Assembly: GCA_959347315.1 (NCBI GenBank)
Contig: OY365817.1
Span: 250,501-314,500, forward strand
Reading direction: 5' to 3'
Source of the DNA: Bimastos eiseni
Lineage: Eukaryota > Annelida > Clitellata > Crassiclitellata > Lumbricidae
DNA: 64,000 nt
Shown here in pieces: positions 33,172 to 48,200 of this stretch. The notes below the pieces were generated by a model, which had not been told where the DNA came from, did no database searches, and worked only from the letters and a program-made list of their open reading frames with translations. Position 1 is the stretch's first letter. Each line of letters opens with the position of its first letter. The translations under genes and the position numbers were made by a program.

Positions 33172-36100
33172 GTAACTAGCAACTATGTTTGTTTCTGCAA
33201 GGTTAAGCGCTATGAAACTTTTCTAATGAAAATGAGCTTCCTCCATATTCAATATTAGGTCCCAATGTCTAATATTAAATCCCGTTAAGATTTAGACACT
33301 GTTTTATGAACTGCTGAATTCTTTCATTTATTGTGAATCTGAAAAGATTTTGAAGAAGTGAATTTGAAATTAATCTAGGATTTTCTGTGGTTGATGATGT
33401 AATTGCTACATGTGCACTATGCCCTTCTATTCTGACTTAATTTACGATGAATTGCATTCGGGTTTATAATATGTTTTCAGTATTTCTATCTGCGATTTGG
33501 TTCGAACTCGGTGAGATTATGTGCCAGTTTTATGGGAATGTTATGCTCGGTAAGTACATTATATTCTGTTAGAACTGGAGGATTGAAAAATTATTACTTG
33601 TTCAGAATTATGACGTCGTCATTTCATTTACAGATGAGTTGTATTGGTTTTAATTTTGTATGTGATGCAAAACTGATAATACAGTTCTTTATTGTGACCA
33701 ATATCAATAGGAAAGCGGGTATACTATTAACGCAGTTTATAGCCTGCAGTTTCAGCCAGAAACACACGAATATAATTAATCGCATGAAAGACATCAACTG
33801 ACTAGTTCGGATTAAGGTATACACTATACAGCGAGATGCATTGAAATATGGAAAATAACTCAGCTCAAAATAATAGCAATGTATGTAAGCAATGACTATT
33901 TTCAAACGGTATTATTAAACTACCTAAGAACCTTCTATATGAACTATACAGCCTCTTTCTGTTTCTATTCCACAAAGGCTTAGATACATGTTCCATTTTG
34001 TTCCAGTTTGTTCCATCGGTGCTTTAGTGAGTTAAGTCGGGAGCGTCTCTGATGAGTCTGCCATCAAGTGCCGCTATATAAAACTGCAATTACCGTTGAC
34101 ATGTAAAGGATCCTACAAGGCATCAGATTCAACAGAACAGCGTCAGGTTGTCAAAGGCAGATTCGAATCCGGTTGACACAGAGTGGCAACACTAATGAGT
34201 GGCAACATAAACCTCATCACCAGTGCATCAAAAGATTAGTTACGAGTATGGTTACAACTACCGTACTCGTTACTAATCTAGTGTTGTTGGTGGTGATGGT
34301 TGTGGATATGGTGGTGGAAAGGATAACGGTACAGCTGCTCAGAAAGGACTAAGTACCAAGTGCACTTATAGACCAGACCCTGGATTGTCATGTGTCATGT
34401 GCTTGGTTGTACAGACTTGTCAGGACTTACCGTCTCTGCCAAGAAGTCAGCGAAAAAGATCATATTTCAAAACGTATGTTGCTCATGCACATAAAACGAA
34501 TCCCACCAGTCTACACTGTCGTTGGGATGATCAGGTGTTGAGAGAGGGATTGGCCAAACGACTTCATATGCTGAGCATTAAAAAAATATGAAGTCACTGG
34601 CATTTCTTACCCATTGCCGCTTCTCGGGTTAGATCACGGAACTGTTGCAAGTAGGATAATATGGAAGTGTGGGTGGTTTGATGCATATGATCAGGTGTCA
34701 TGTATATATATATACATGATATATATATATGACATATATATGTTCTGTTAGTTCTTCGAGAGGACAGATTTGAGTGTGAAATTGAAATTTAAACTCTTGA
34801 AATTTGAAATCGCCCTTCTTCCAACATACTTTGCTCAGAAGTGCATACACACGCCTCGACGGCGCAATTTCAGTTGTACTGCAGATCAATTGTGCACGAA
34901 GTACTTGCTCAAGGTCCCTACACAGTGACTGATACCTCGGACGAGGTTTGAACCCGCTCACTCAGCACACACTGAATGTTATGGGCCGACCGCTCTAACC
35001 GATCAGCCACCGTGCCACATATAATATGTTTAGTAATACAGACGATTCATATGTTTAGTAATACTGACAAGAGACATTCGTACACAGCTGATCATTTGGA
35101 AACATTTAAATTGTTCCAAAGTAGTAGGAAACCCGTCACAATAACTTTCAAGTAATTATTGTTCATCACTGCATAACTGTTACTCTATTGCTGCATCTAG
35201 TGTGTTCCTGGCGAATGTTAACAAATTTCAACGCTAAAATTATGGGAGAATCAATCTAAAACTTTATAGGATTAGGTAAGCTCTTTCGACAGTGTCAAGG
35301 ATTTGCTCATCTTCACCTAAACAAGTCTGAAACACATTATTAAGTAATTATGTTATGAGTTTCACTAACCATGAAGTAGGTAAGATGTTGTCATAGCAGT
35401 AGGTTACCTAGCCTATGTATAGCAATCGTTTTAACTAAAATGCGTCTGCACAATGTTGAGAAAAAATCACAACCTATAGTAACAGAAAGCGAGACCAGGA
35501 TGCATCATTGACCAGTTACAAATCGCTTCGAGTACCAAGTGCATATTTTGATTCATACGGTTTTCTCTCAGAGACTTCCAACATCTCCCTTCCTCATTTT
35601 TGTAGTTAAGAAACCTGTGTTTCCTTTTAGATCATCTACATGGGCGTCTCGATGTTGGCGCCATCAGCGGCCTTGGAATCCGGTTGGTTGATATACTGTT
35701 AACACAAAATAATATGCCCCATAAATCACATTAAATAAGTGAGTTTGCAGATGATGTGTGCATGGGTTAAAGACTTATTCACGCTTGTGTGTTTGACAGT
35801 TGTAATGTTGCAGTTTAATTGCCAAAATATAATGGGCACAATTGTTAATGATCAAATGCATTCCTTAATGAATGATATTAGTCTTTCACATTCAAAAATG
35901 ACTTCTAAACAATGTGCAGCAATGAGCCATAATATCTCGATTGATATTATCCAAATGATTGCCGTCTTTGAATGTGGTTTTGCCTGAAAGCCATAATAAT
36001 ATCTCGATAGATATAATCCAAAAATTAATGATAGCTGTTCTTGAATGTGGTTTTGCCTGAAAGCCATAATGATATTACCTAAATGATTGCAGTTCTTGAA

Positions 36101-39100
36101 TGTGGTTTTGCTTGAAAGAGATAATATCTCGAATTAGAATATCCAAATGATTACCGTTCTTTAAAGTGGTTATGCCTAAAGCCATAATATCTCGAATGAT
36201 ATCATCCAAATGATTGCTCTTCTTCAATGTGGTCTTGCCTAAAGCCATGTTATCTCGAATGATATTATCCAAATGATTGCTGTTCTTCAATGTGGTTTTG
36301 TCTGAGAGGAATAGTATCTCGAATTAGAATATCCAAATGATTGCTGTTCTTCAATGTGGTTTTACCTAAAAGCCATAATATCTCGAATGATATTATCCAA
36401 ATGATTGCTGTTCCTGATTGTGGTTTGCCTAAACGTCTTGATATCTCGAATGATATTATCCAAATGATTGCTGTTCTTGATTGTGGTTTGCCTAAAAGCC
36501 ATAATATCTCGAATGATATTATCCAAATGATTGCTGTTCTTGATTGTGGATTTGCCTGAAAGAGATAATATCTCGAATTAGAATATCCAAAAAAAAGGCT
36601 GTTCTTGAATGTGGTTTTGAATAAAAGCCTTGATATCTCGAATGATATTATCCAAATGATTGCTGTTCTTCATTGTGGTTTTGCCTAAAAGCCATAATAT
36701 CTAGAATGATATTCATATTATTGCTGTTTTTGAATGTGGCTTTGCCTAAGAGTCATGGTATCTCGAATTAGAATATCCAAATGATTGCTGTTCTTGAAAG
36801 TGGTTTTACCTAAAGCCATAATATCTTGAATGATTTTATCCAAATGATTGCTGTTCTTGATTGTGGCTTTGCCTGAAAGAGATGATATCTCGAATTAGAA
36901 TATCCAAAAATGATTGCTGTTCTTGAATGTGGTTTTGAATAAAAGCCTTGAAATTTAGAATGATATTATCCAAATGGTTGCTGTTCTTGATTGTGGTTTG
37001 CCTAAAAGCCATAACATCTCGAATGATATTATCCAACAGCTTGCTGTTCTGGATTGTGCTTTTAACTATTAGCCATGATATCTCGAATGATATTATCCAT
37101 ATGATTGCTGTTCTTGAATGTGGTTTTGCCTGAAAACCATAAGATCTCGAATAATATTATCCAAACGATAGCTGTTCTTAAATGTGGTTTTGCCCGAAAA
37201 CCATCATATCTCGAATGATGTTATCCAAATGATTGCTGTTCTTGAATGTAGTTTTGGCTGAAAGACATAATATCTCAAATTATATTATCCAAATGATTGC
37301 CGTTCTTGAATTTGGTTTTGACTGAAAGACATAATGATATCTCGATTGATATAATCCAAAGATTAATTGTAGCGGTTCTTGAATGTGGCTTTGCCTGAAA
37401 GCCATAATATCTCGAATTATATTATCAAAATGATTGCTGTTCTTGATTGTGGTTTCGCCTAAAAGCCATAATATCTAGAATGATATCCAAATGATTGCTG
37501 TTGTTGATTGTGGATTTGCCTGAAAGAGATAATATCTCGAATTAGAATATCCAGAAATGATTGTTGTTCTTGAATGTGGTTTTGAATAAAAGCCTTGATA
37601 TCTAGAATGATATTATCCAAATGATTGCTGTTCTTGATTGTGGTTTCGCCTAAAAGGTATAATATCTCGAATGATATTATCCAAATGATTGCTTGCTGTT
37701 CTTCATTGTGGTTTTGCCTAAAAGGTATAATATCTCGAATTATATTATCCAAATGATTGCTGTTCTTCATTGTGGTTTTGCCTTAAAGGTATAATATCTC
37801 GAATTATATTATCCAAATGATTGCTGTTCTTCATTGTGGTTTTGCCTAAAAAGCCAAAATATCTCGATTGATATTATCCAAATGATTGCTATTCTTGAAT
37901 GTGGTTTTGCCTGAAAGCATCCATCGGTCGAAGCCTTTTTGCGCATAGGTCGACTTGTGATGTGTATTGTGTAGCTTAAGCTTATACTTGTTCTTGTGTA
38001 TAATTATTTGATACAGTTACTGGGTTTCCAACGATATTGTCGATTCCCATAATGTCCGTGGTCTGTGTGGCGTATACGACTCTGGTAAGTGCAACTCAGC
38101 CTATATATACGCTATGTTTTGTTTTAAAGATTTACATGTACCAATTTATTATCGCCTTCACCCATTTATATTGTTGTTTCATGCTTTCTCACTATGTTGT
38201 GCTCCCAGTCACCACTATTTTCAGTTTAACCTAACGATCTGTAAGCGGCTCTGCCCACTCCTTCGCGGTCACTCACCTTGACTTATGTAGCGTCCTTTAT
38301 GACGGGCTCACCGCATGCCGGATCGGGTGCTTGTTCGCACGACGGCACGTGTTCATATCCAAAGGTTCGGCCATGTCTTCGAATATTTGCGAAATGTCAT
38401 TCATTGACTCCCCTTCTCCCAGTTGATCTTATACCGAGTGTCTTCATTGGTATGACGCTGAATCGAGGGTTCAGTTCCCAGGTACCTGCAGAATCATGCA
38501 TGATCATATGTACCTTTGGTGTCTAACGCTGATGATCCCTTCGTTCTTCTTTACAGGTCGAGCTCCTTGTCCCTCGCTTTTGATATCTTCGCTAGCCTTC
38601 TCGGTTGCTTACCCTGCAACCATGATATGAGTCCACTCTCGTTCTGTGCCTTGTGCCCAATGGCCCCTTCATCGTATTATCAACCTTAAGACCTCCAATA
38701 TTTCCTGAGTTGGGTCGGGAACGCTGATCCTCATTAGATGTTCTTGAAAAGACGCTGCATGAACTCTTCCAAATAAAAATGTAATGTCGAGAGAGACAGA
38801 GACAGAGAAAGACGTAGAGAGACTGCACTGTTTCTATATGTAGACTCTGAAATGATCTTCACATTGACTCCCAACAAATTCTCAGTTCCTTCAGCGATAT
38901 GGTCACATGGTCACACTACATGGTACATGTAGTGTTGACATCTTCAGCATCAGACGCCTCTCTTAATGACCATAATTATGCGAAAGCTCTCATAGGCCTG
39001 TTGGCTCGAGAATGGTTGAGACACCAAATCTGCCCAGCCATGGAGTCCATGAATGTTCTGACAGTGGTCACTTATTTTATTGCGAATAGCAATAGCTTGC

Positions 39101-42100
39101 AATTATTGCACGTGAAATGCAATATTTATCCCTGTCAGAAACCCAAATAGAGACATTTACATAATTTTACAATTTAAAAAAAGACCCACCGATGTGACGG
39201 AAGTTGTGAAGAGTTGTACAATTATGCTTTGGTATCTCTGGCACTGCCTTAACTGGTTAGCTTCTCACCTGGTTGACCTCGATCAGCAGATGGCATTGGT
39301 TCTGAACGGTCTGGGCCCATGCTTTGCGCTGCTGGAGTACGACAGGTCCTTGGACTATTGTTATTAACAGTCTTTACTTCCCCAATCACTGGCAATCAGT
39401 CGCATAGCTAAACACTTTGGAATCCAATTACAACAGTATATGGATGATACTCAGCTCCATATTGCTCTGTCACACATAAAGCATTCTGGTAAACTAAAAC
39501 TCGAGGAATGCCTCTCATCTATGTAGGCCTATGCATGGTTCTGTTTAAATGGTTTGGTCATAAACTCAGGCGAAGTCTGACACAATTCTGTTCGGTTCAT
39601 GTCAACGCCTGCGTTCGTTCCTTTGCCCTCTAGCATCGAAATGGCGGGCACTGAAGAAACACTTGAAATTACCCTCGACAGCAAGCTCACATTTCGACTT
39701 CACATAACAGGTCGTTATAAATCCTGTTTCTATCACATCAGTGCAATACGTCACATTAGGTCGGCTCTAACTAAAAATGTGTCTGAAACCATAGCCTGAT
39801 CACTTTTCTTCTCTTGCCTTGAATTTGCTGATTCACTTTTTGTCGGTCTCTCAGACCATGAACTCAATAGGCCACAACGTATCAAAGCCACCTTAGCTCT
39901 CGTATTGCTGCGCGTCCCACTACGAACATGCTCCTCAGTCATACTCCACCAGCTGAATTGGCTTCCTGTTGAATTCAGAATAAAATTTAAGTTAGCTCGT
40001 TTGACCTACAAAGCCCTCATCACCAGTACACCTACACCTACCCAGCTATTCATGCACCACTAACTCCTTACTTCCTCCTCGTTGCTTACGATCATCAAGT
40101 ACAGGTCTTTTAGTTGAACCACGATGCAGAACAGTCATAGGCACTCATGCATTTCATGCCTCTGCTCTTAAGGAATGGAATCGACTGCCAACTCGCTCTT
40201 CGTAGCTAAAATTCACTTCCTTCCTTCATAAAGCGACCCAACACTCACTATTACTCATTAGCATTCAAGGATTTTGAAATCTAAGTGCATCTTCTACTGG
40301 CGACTCAGATTCCCATTTCGGTGTGACCTTGTGCGCGTTATAAATTTAATAAATAAATGAATAAGAAACAAATGTCCTCTAATGTTTAGGCATTCATCAT
40401 TATCATTACATTTTGAATGTTATACAAACCATAATTTTTTATTTTCGGTCATATTCACCTCGGATCGCACTGTAGGGAGCTTACGACACTCTTCAGCAGA
40501 CTACCTAGAATCCCTAGATGAATATAGGAAGAAGATAGTGGAGGTAGGGTGGAGGGAGGGGTCCAGTGGCGTAGTGAGACAAAGTGCCGCCTGGGGCGAA
40601 GGTACAAAATGCCGACCCTGTCTATTCTTCCATCACTGTATTTTTTTGTCGAAAGATAATAAAAGTACAAATAATATTAAATTAAAACAATAATAATTAT
40701 ATCCTTTCTCTCCTCATATTGAAAAGAAAGTCCTAAACAATATCATTTAATCATTAAGATAGTAAACATAGTACCTAGAATAGAATAGTAACTGGAAACT
40801 TATCCTACTTTCAATCCTACTAAACTAAAATATCCGTCAACAGTTACAATTCAATTGTAAAAAGTGCTTTTCTCTCTTTCATTGCAGCAAAATTCCTACT
40901 AATTACCTCGTCAGAGCTATTCATGCTTGCCATCGAGCGTTCAATTCGCTCATTGGATAACTTAAGTATAGGTCTAGGTTTTGAAAAGTTTTGAAAAGCA
41001 CCTATTGAATTAAATAAATGTTAGTAACAGTAATAATGCGTAAATTCTCTTTTGCGCAGTGTCTATTAACACTAGGTGCCATTCGATGGTCCTTCGGTAT
41101 GTCGTATAAAAAATTATGTTAGTTTGAAGCTAAGGAATAGCAAAAAAAGCATGGTGCTAGGTTTAGACAAGAGCAACAAGAATCTTGAAGAATGCAAGTC
41201 ATACAACAATAATTTTATTCATTTATTTTACCGAAAATGCCGCCCCTATAGGATAGGTGCGGTCAATATATTCGATAGTTTTGCGCCTACATTTATGACC
41301 TCTGAGATCTTCTATTCCTTATCAAAGACTTATCGCTTCACGAATTTCTGCACATATTTGGCTTAGCTTTGACTAGTTATAAACTGCTACTCAACTAATT
41401 GCAATGCATTGGATTGTGAAGGGTGGAATGCGAGCGGTGATATGGACAGATGTCTTCCAATTTCTCACAATGGTTGGAGGAATGGTTGCTGTGTGCATTC
41501 AGGTCAGAAACAATGCTTCATTGTTTTTGCTAACGTTATTCGCTGCGTGAATTTCATATCCTTAACCTCAGTTTCATGTATACAGCTCCTTTAATTATTT
41601 TCGCACATAAAATAATATTATATTCACCGTAGCCTGGCTTCTGGCCACTCTACCATTCACTGGTCTATTGAATTTTGATTGTGTTCCTTGTCAAAGCAAT
41701 TATCGACTGATGTCTTGGAGAATATGATGAAGGTACTTTAGAAGTAATTAGTGTTGATGCAATTATAATCATTCAGCTTATAGTAATACAGAGGTCCGGC
41801 TGCTAGAAGTATGACGTTTCACCTGATTATGCTTTAATTGTGAAACCAAATAATTATTTACTTTAGTAGCCTAATACTTGGACGGCAGGACACAGCGAAC
41901 GGTCATGGGTAGAAGCAACCAATTAAACCTATCCACGCCCAGCATCTTCTCCATAATTATAAACTTCGAAGAAACAAGAGGGTAATCGTTGCACATCATC
42001 GCGTGTGATATCGGACAAATAATAGAAGCTCTGTAGATGAGAATAAAACTAAATGAGGTAACGTAAGCTAACGTAATTGAGGTAATTGCTTATTCATCAC

Positions 42101-43384
42101 AAGAAAATTCTCGTATAATATGCAGTGTTGGATGTTCAGTTATGAATAGCCGGCTTACTGCTTAAACTCTAAAACTATATTTGGCTGAAATATGTATTCA
42201 CTCTCTATAGATAGGCGTAGTAACATTGTTAAGAGAAGGGATGGTAATTTCGCCTATAATAAGCTCGTGCTTGGCCCTTCGTATTCCTTGCTCTTGTTTT
42301 TACTTGCGCTATTCGGAGCCGCGACTGCCATTTAGCAAAAACCAACAGATGGTTTGGTGGCTTGAAACGGGCATTGGGTAATGGGTTTCGCGTATGACAC
42401 GAGTTGTGTCTAGTTTTTCGAAGTGTCCGCCGTTCTGTCGCATTATTTAAGTTTTCTGCTCTCGGTTCCACGTTATGGAACCGAGAGCAGAGGAAGGTTT
42501 TAGGCGTCTTGAACTCAGTGAATGTGAGACTATTGTACAAGGTTGTTTCGTTATCTTTTTCTTCTGGATGTGAATTATAATTTCCATTATCAAAACATCT
42601 CTATCGTGTGTTTTAGCGTAGGACCTAATATCTCCTGCCTAGACATACCACAACGTATTATCATTGACCAATAATATCATACGTCCCCCAATATGTCCCC
42701 AAGCGATGCTAACATAATATTTGATTATTTAGAAACTTTAAGCAATAAAATTTGAACAGCAGTGAATGTTTAGTGTGTTTTGCTCTTTAGGGAATTAGTG
42801 CTGTTGGAGGAATAAACAATGTCATAACATACGCCAACAGAGAAGGACGCACGAATGTAGTCGAGTTAGTATTATCATACTCTGTCACAAAAAAAGAATT
42901 TCATAAGAGCAAGGAAACCAAGAGTGACCCCAGAGGTTTTCAGAGGTATGCAGACGTAGTATTAGAATAGTCGACTATCTTTGGGCTGATGTGGACAAGT
43001 GACATTGCAAGTACATTATGGTCTGTTTGGTCGGAGAGTAATTAGTATCACTAGCGCCTCTGGAGACGGGCGAGCAGATGGTAGGAATCGACTAGCGACG
43101 CTATAGAAGCTTGTGCGTCACTTGGCCGAGATTAAAACCCAGGGTACGAACGCACTTCGCTCTCTTGGAGGGGTATCACACGGACCAGGGACGGGCACGC
43201 GCGGCCGCAGAGGCGCAATTGTTCTTCAGTTCTTTCTGGACTGAATCCAGCTGTGATTTAAAAGTGACTTCATTTTATAGCGTTAGGTTTCCGCGGCTCA
43301 TATGGGCAGTCACGATAACAAATCCCAAAGAGAATTTGACTAAAATAAATAATAATAATTTTGAAGAGAAAGAATAAATAATAA

Positions 43385-43417
<33 letters not shown>

Positions 43418-45220
43418 TCTTGTGACGAACTGATTCCGTCATATTAGTAACCGTGTTATAATAAGTTGTGAGAATCAGTAAAAATTTTACACAAAAAATG
43501 CCAAAGAGACCTTGAGTCGATATCTGATACACGTTAATATTTAACGTGTGCCAGATATCGACTCAAGGTCTCTTTGGCATTTTGTGTCTAAAAATTTTAC
43601 TGATTTCTTACATTTAATGTTTCCAGCTGGAGTTTTGATCCGACGGTGCGTCATACATTTTGGGGGATCGTGATTGGTGGCGCCTTTGCCTGGATTCCGT
43701 CCTATGGTCTCTGTCAGACTGCCGTTCAACGTTTCTCTGCAACACAAAGCCTCTCCAAAGCCAGGCTGTAAATATTATCACCAATGTTATGGTCATTCCG
43801 CATATGTAAAACAAATTAATGTGTCTGCGCTTCAAGAGGCTGAAATGAGTTTTTATTAATTTCTATCGAATATACATTGTACATACATCAACGAATCGTG
43901 ATTGTATTGTACGCACACGGTTATGGCCTACACGGATGTTGGGACATTATCGGCACGGCCAGTGACGAAATCACGAAAATTGTGTCGTTTCCGGTTGCCG
44001 AAGGTGAATGCCAGAAAGTATTGGTCGATCAAGATGACTTAGAGCTAAGTTATTACCATGGTCATGAATCTAGGTCTTGTTATGGAGATGCAAGATCGAG
44101 AATTAGATCTTCTTCAAATTCGTCGCTAGGCGCCACAATCGGCATCAAATTTCTCTATCACACGGGATCTCGCGAAAACAAGAAGATTCCCGAGCTGTAG
44201 AGAACAATTATGAGTAAGCGCGTAGCAACCTTATATAGTTGCAATGCCCCGTCTAAGCTGTGCGCATGTACGCGCGCACACGGGCCTTGGAGCCAACGAG
44301 CACAAGAATTTGCGCATACGAATATCTTTCTCAAATAAGCTAAATGGCCTATTAAGATGAACTGTAAACCAATACTTGTTTGGGAAGAGTAGAAAATTAC
44401 AAATAAATTGAAATTTTATTACGACTAAATACAATACAATACATATATATGCTCCAAGACACATTTTAGACAAAGACTTTCTTAGACAATGAACTTTCCT
44501 TGGTTATAGAACTTATCACCATAGACTTAGGCCGATAGAAAATTTTATATGGTCTTGATTTTACAATCATCGCATTGAGTTCGGACCTGTGAACCATTTA
44601 TAAGATGCTACACTCAAAACATTTCTTGCGCAATCTGTCTCCAACAAAAATGCAGAGAACATTGCTTCAGAAGGTGCGCGTTGAGATCATTGAAGGTGTT
44701 GAGTAATGTTCTATGAAAGGATTCCTCTAAGTTCCGACACGCTAACGATATCAATGGATACTCGGAGTCGTATACCTACTCTCCACGTTATGGCCATAGA
44801 GAAATTGTTTGCCTATTTGACAAAATTCAAATATTTTTATTGGTCCGCAGTATAAACGCTGACGAACAAAACGATTGCATTGCAAATAAGGGAAAAACGC
44901 AATATAAAAAGACATAATTATTATTGATTACTTAACAGAGATTATATACGCGACGGATCAAAATGAAAAGAAAGTAGAACCCAAAGGGACCCAAAAATGG
45001 GCACAAGCCTTGCTTAACTAGGGTCACCTTGTTTACTTCAATTCCGTAATGGTTAATAGGAGCAGGTCAGTCACGTCAAGCAAATTATAGAAGTTGTATT
45101 GTCTTAACTAGTTAGCTAAGCTGTTACAAGTACATGTAGACCTTGCAGGCTTATCTAGCATAATTAACTGAAAATTGCTATTTCTTGACGAGATTAAGTA
45201 GGATCAGTTCTGGTAGCAAT

Positions 45221-45252
<32 letters not shown>

Positions 45253-48200
45253 ATATTTCCTGAATTTTTATTTAAAATACTTAAATTGTGATATTGTCTC
45301 ATTTCAAGGGGCGTCTTATTCCAATCACTAAGACCCACATATTTCATGGAGAATAGACGAGTGTTCGTTCTACAAACTATTGGCCTATAATTAAATGAAG
45401 AACAGTGTAGGTATTGTAAGGGTTAGAAGATGAGATTTGGATAAAACGTTTTGAGAAAATTGCTGGTAATTAAATTTATGGTAATAACACATCTTTATAC
45501 ATAAAATCGTTAGATTGAAGCAAAGCTATTTGATGAACGCTTAAAATACGAGAATAATTAAGCAAGTCGTTGGAGGACCAGTGACAAACAATATAGGAAC
45601 CAAAGAGTACCCGGATAGCTCTTTTTTTAAGCATAGCTAATGGAATTAGTCTCTAGATGAATAATTCGAAGCCCATAATATAAGTTACAGTAAGAGATGT
45701 AACTATGAATCATGGCATAGTATAAGCTAATTAAGATGTAGGTTGAAAGAAGGTATAATGCCTATATTTGTATCAATTACTTTGATGCAATATTAGCGCT
45801 GTGCTTCTTCCATGATTGAAATTCGTCGATTAAAATGCCAAGAAATTTAGTAGTGGTAACCTTAGGAATCTGGATCCCATTAATAAAGAGCTGACCTTCA
45901 TTAGGCGGAGGGTATTTGTGGTGCGATCTAAATAATATAAAATAAGTTTTAGAAACATTTAATGATAGCTTATTAGCGAGAAACCAGTCAGTGACATGGG
46001 GCAGTTCATTGTTCATAGGTACAAATAAGGAATCATAAGATTTGTGTGGCGAAAATATTGGTACCATCTGCAAAAATGAGGAAGTGGAGTAAGACAGAGG
46101 CATTAGGTAAATCATTAATAAAAATCAAGAAGAGAAGAGGGCAAAGTATTACTCCTTGGGGAACTCCAAAACGTACAAGATTTTAAAATGATGATCGGCT
46201 ATTACAGAATACTTGCTGGTATCTATTATGATGATAGCTACGGAACCAATTCAAAGCCAAACCATGCATTCCCAAATTTTCCAACTTCAGTAAGAGTAGA
46301 TTTTGGTCGACCGTATCAAAGGCTTTAGCGAAGTCAATGAAAATGCATAAGGAGTATTCATTATTGTCGATGGCTGTCGATATATTATCTTGAAGAGTGA
46401 TCAAAGACATAGTAATAGAATGACCAGGCTGGAAGCTATGCTGAGTTGGGCATAGGATGTTCTGATTCTTAATGAAGTCATAAAGCCTCAGGTATATGGA
46501 TTTTTTTATAGTAGTTCTGCAAACAAAGGCAAGACAAAAATAGGTCTTTAGTTTTTAGCGTCATCTCTGGGTCCCTGTTTATATATCGGGGTAACTTTTG
46601 CAGTGTTTGACCTCTAAAAACTGCAATAGTTACCTCGATATATAAACAGAGACCCAGAGATGACGTTAAAAACTACAGACCCATTGCTGTCTTGTACCAG
46701 ATGTCAATGTACAGTTTATAATAGCCGATAAGGGGACGGCCAAGAGATCAAGCAACGGACTTGGGAGACAGAGATCCAAACCATCGGTTATAGAGCTGTG
46801 TGCTACCCTCAAAGATCGTCCCAGAGTAATTACCTCTTCAGGAGAAGTGGGGTAAAGTGCAACAGAGTTGAGCCTAGGAGGTTCCATGAAAGCAGCCACA
46901 GCCACAGATTCATTAGACAAAAGTATTTTAATTACTAAATCCTGAGCAACGCAAGTAAAATACATGTTAAATTTTTCAACAATACAAGTAATATCAGTTA
47001 TTTTACTCCGTTTGAAGAGATTCTTTTAATTACCGAATGCGGTTTTTAGTACTAAGTATTAATTTAATAGTTTGCCAGGGCTGTTTAAGAGTATCCTTAT
47101 ATTTTATGAATTCTATGTTGCAATAATATATTTCAGCCTTATTTCGTTGAGTTTTAAAATTATTTCTGTAAATAAGATTTGTATCTTACTATTGGCTGGC
47201 GTATGACTTGTAATAAATGTCGCATTAAGCTTTTATTTTCTTGCAAGATTTTTTATAGTCATCCAGGGATGTTTAAAAAATACTATTTCGAACGACTTAG
47301 CTTGTTAGGTAACAATGGAAATGTAGTGTCGGAAGCGGTTCTAACTGTCCGGCTAAAGACATCAAAGGCCTCTTCCAGGTCACCATTAGCACAGAATTCA
47401 GCAACATTGGTTCAATCAACCCGGTCAATGATTTTCCTAAAGTTCAATTTTGCGTTCTCGTCAATATGACGGGCAAGAGTAGATGGGAGGGAAAGCCAAG
47501 TAATAATTTTTGGTAACAAATCTATCCATATTAATATGGGAAGGTGGTCCGAGATATCATCTATTAGTACAGTAGAATCTTAAACTTTTATTAGCCTGTT
47601 AGTAAATAAATTATCAATAAGAGTCGCAGACATAGTAGTGATTCTAGTTAGTCGTGTTAATATTGCAATCATTGAACATGTGGTGTCAAGAAAATTGGCA
47701 TCCATTCAACGTATCCTCTGAGAGTTACTGAGTATAAAGCCACCAACGGAGAGAGCTGGCGCGGAATGACTCCCTTCGACACGAAATTGCGGATTTAAGT
47801 GGTCAGAAAAAATGTAAACTTCATGAAAGTCTTGAGAATTTCACTGCGCCCAAAAGAAGTCGTCAGAACTAGTTTAGTCAGAGGCGCCCTGTAGCTCTTT
47901 TGTCGCGTTCTCGTAGACTTCAATTAATTAGGCTAATTTTAATAATCCTCATTTAAAGTAGCCACATAATAATTCGCTCTTTTAAATGAAAATTAAATGC
48001 GATAATTATACGAAGAAGGATGTTCAAATAACTAAATGCAATGCATATGCGTTGAAATATATGATATGCTGGTATGTTGCTAAACATGATATGTTCTTAC
48101 AGCACCATTCTGCTTAATATTCCGGGGCTGTACTTACTGGAACTGCTGGTTGGATTTACTGGTCTGACCGTCGTTGCTTATTACTCTCGCATCCAATGCG

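Noticed and set aside
36075..37770. Several repetitive open frames of 60-100 codons on both strands that look like a repeat protein
   Set aside because: They are by-products of a 63-bp minisatellite whose period is a multiple of three. The units carry stops in many places and no start, splice or family signal is present.
35926..37918. Regular direct repeats considered as a CRISPR-like array
   Set aside because: Whole 63-bp units are repeated without unique spacers, inside an intron of an animal gene.
43473..43606. The long hairpin called as a microRNA precursor
   Set aside because: The arms are too long and too perfectly paired for a typical miRNA; without small-RNA data only the inverted repeat is supported.
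47179..47469. 96-codon plus-strand frame
   Set aside because: It lies opposite the LINE linker region, which reads sensibly on the minus strand.
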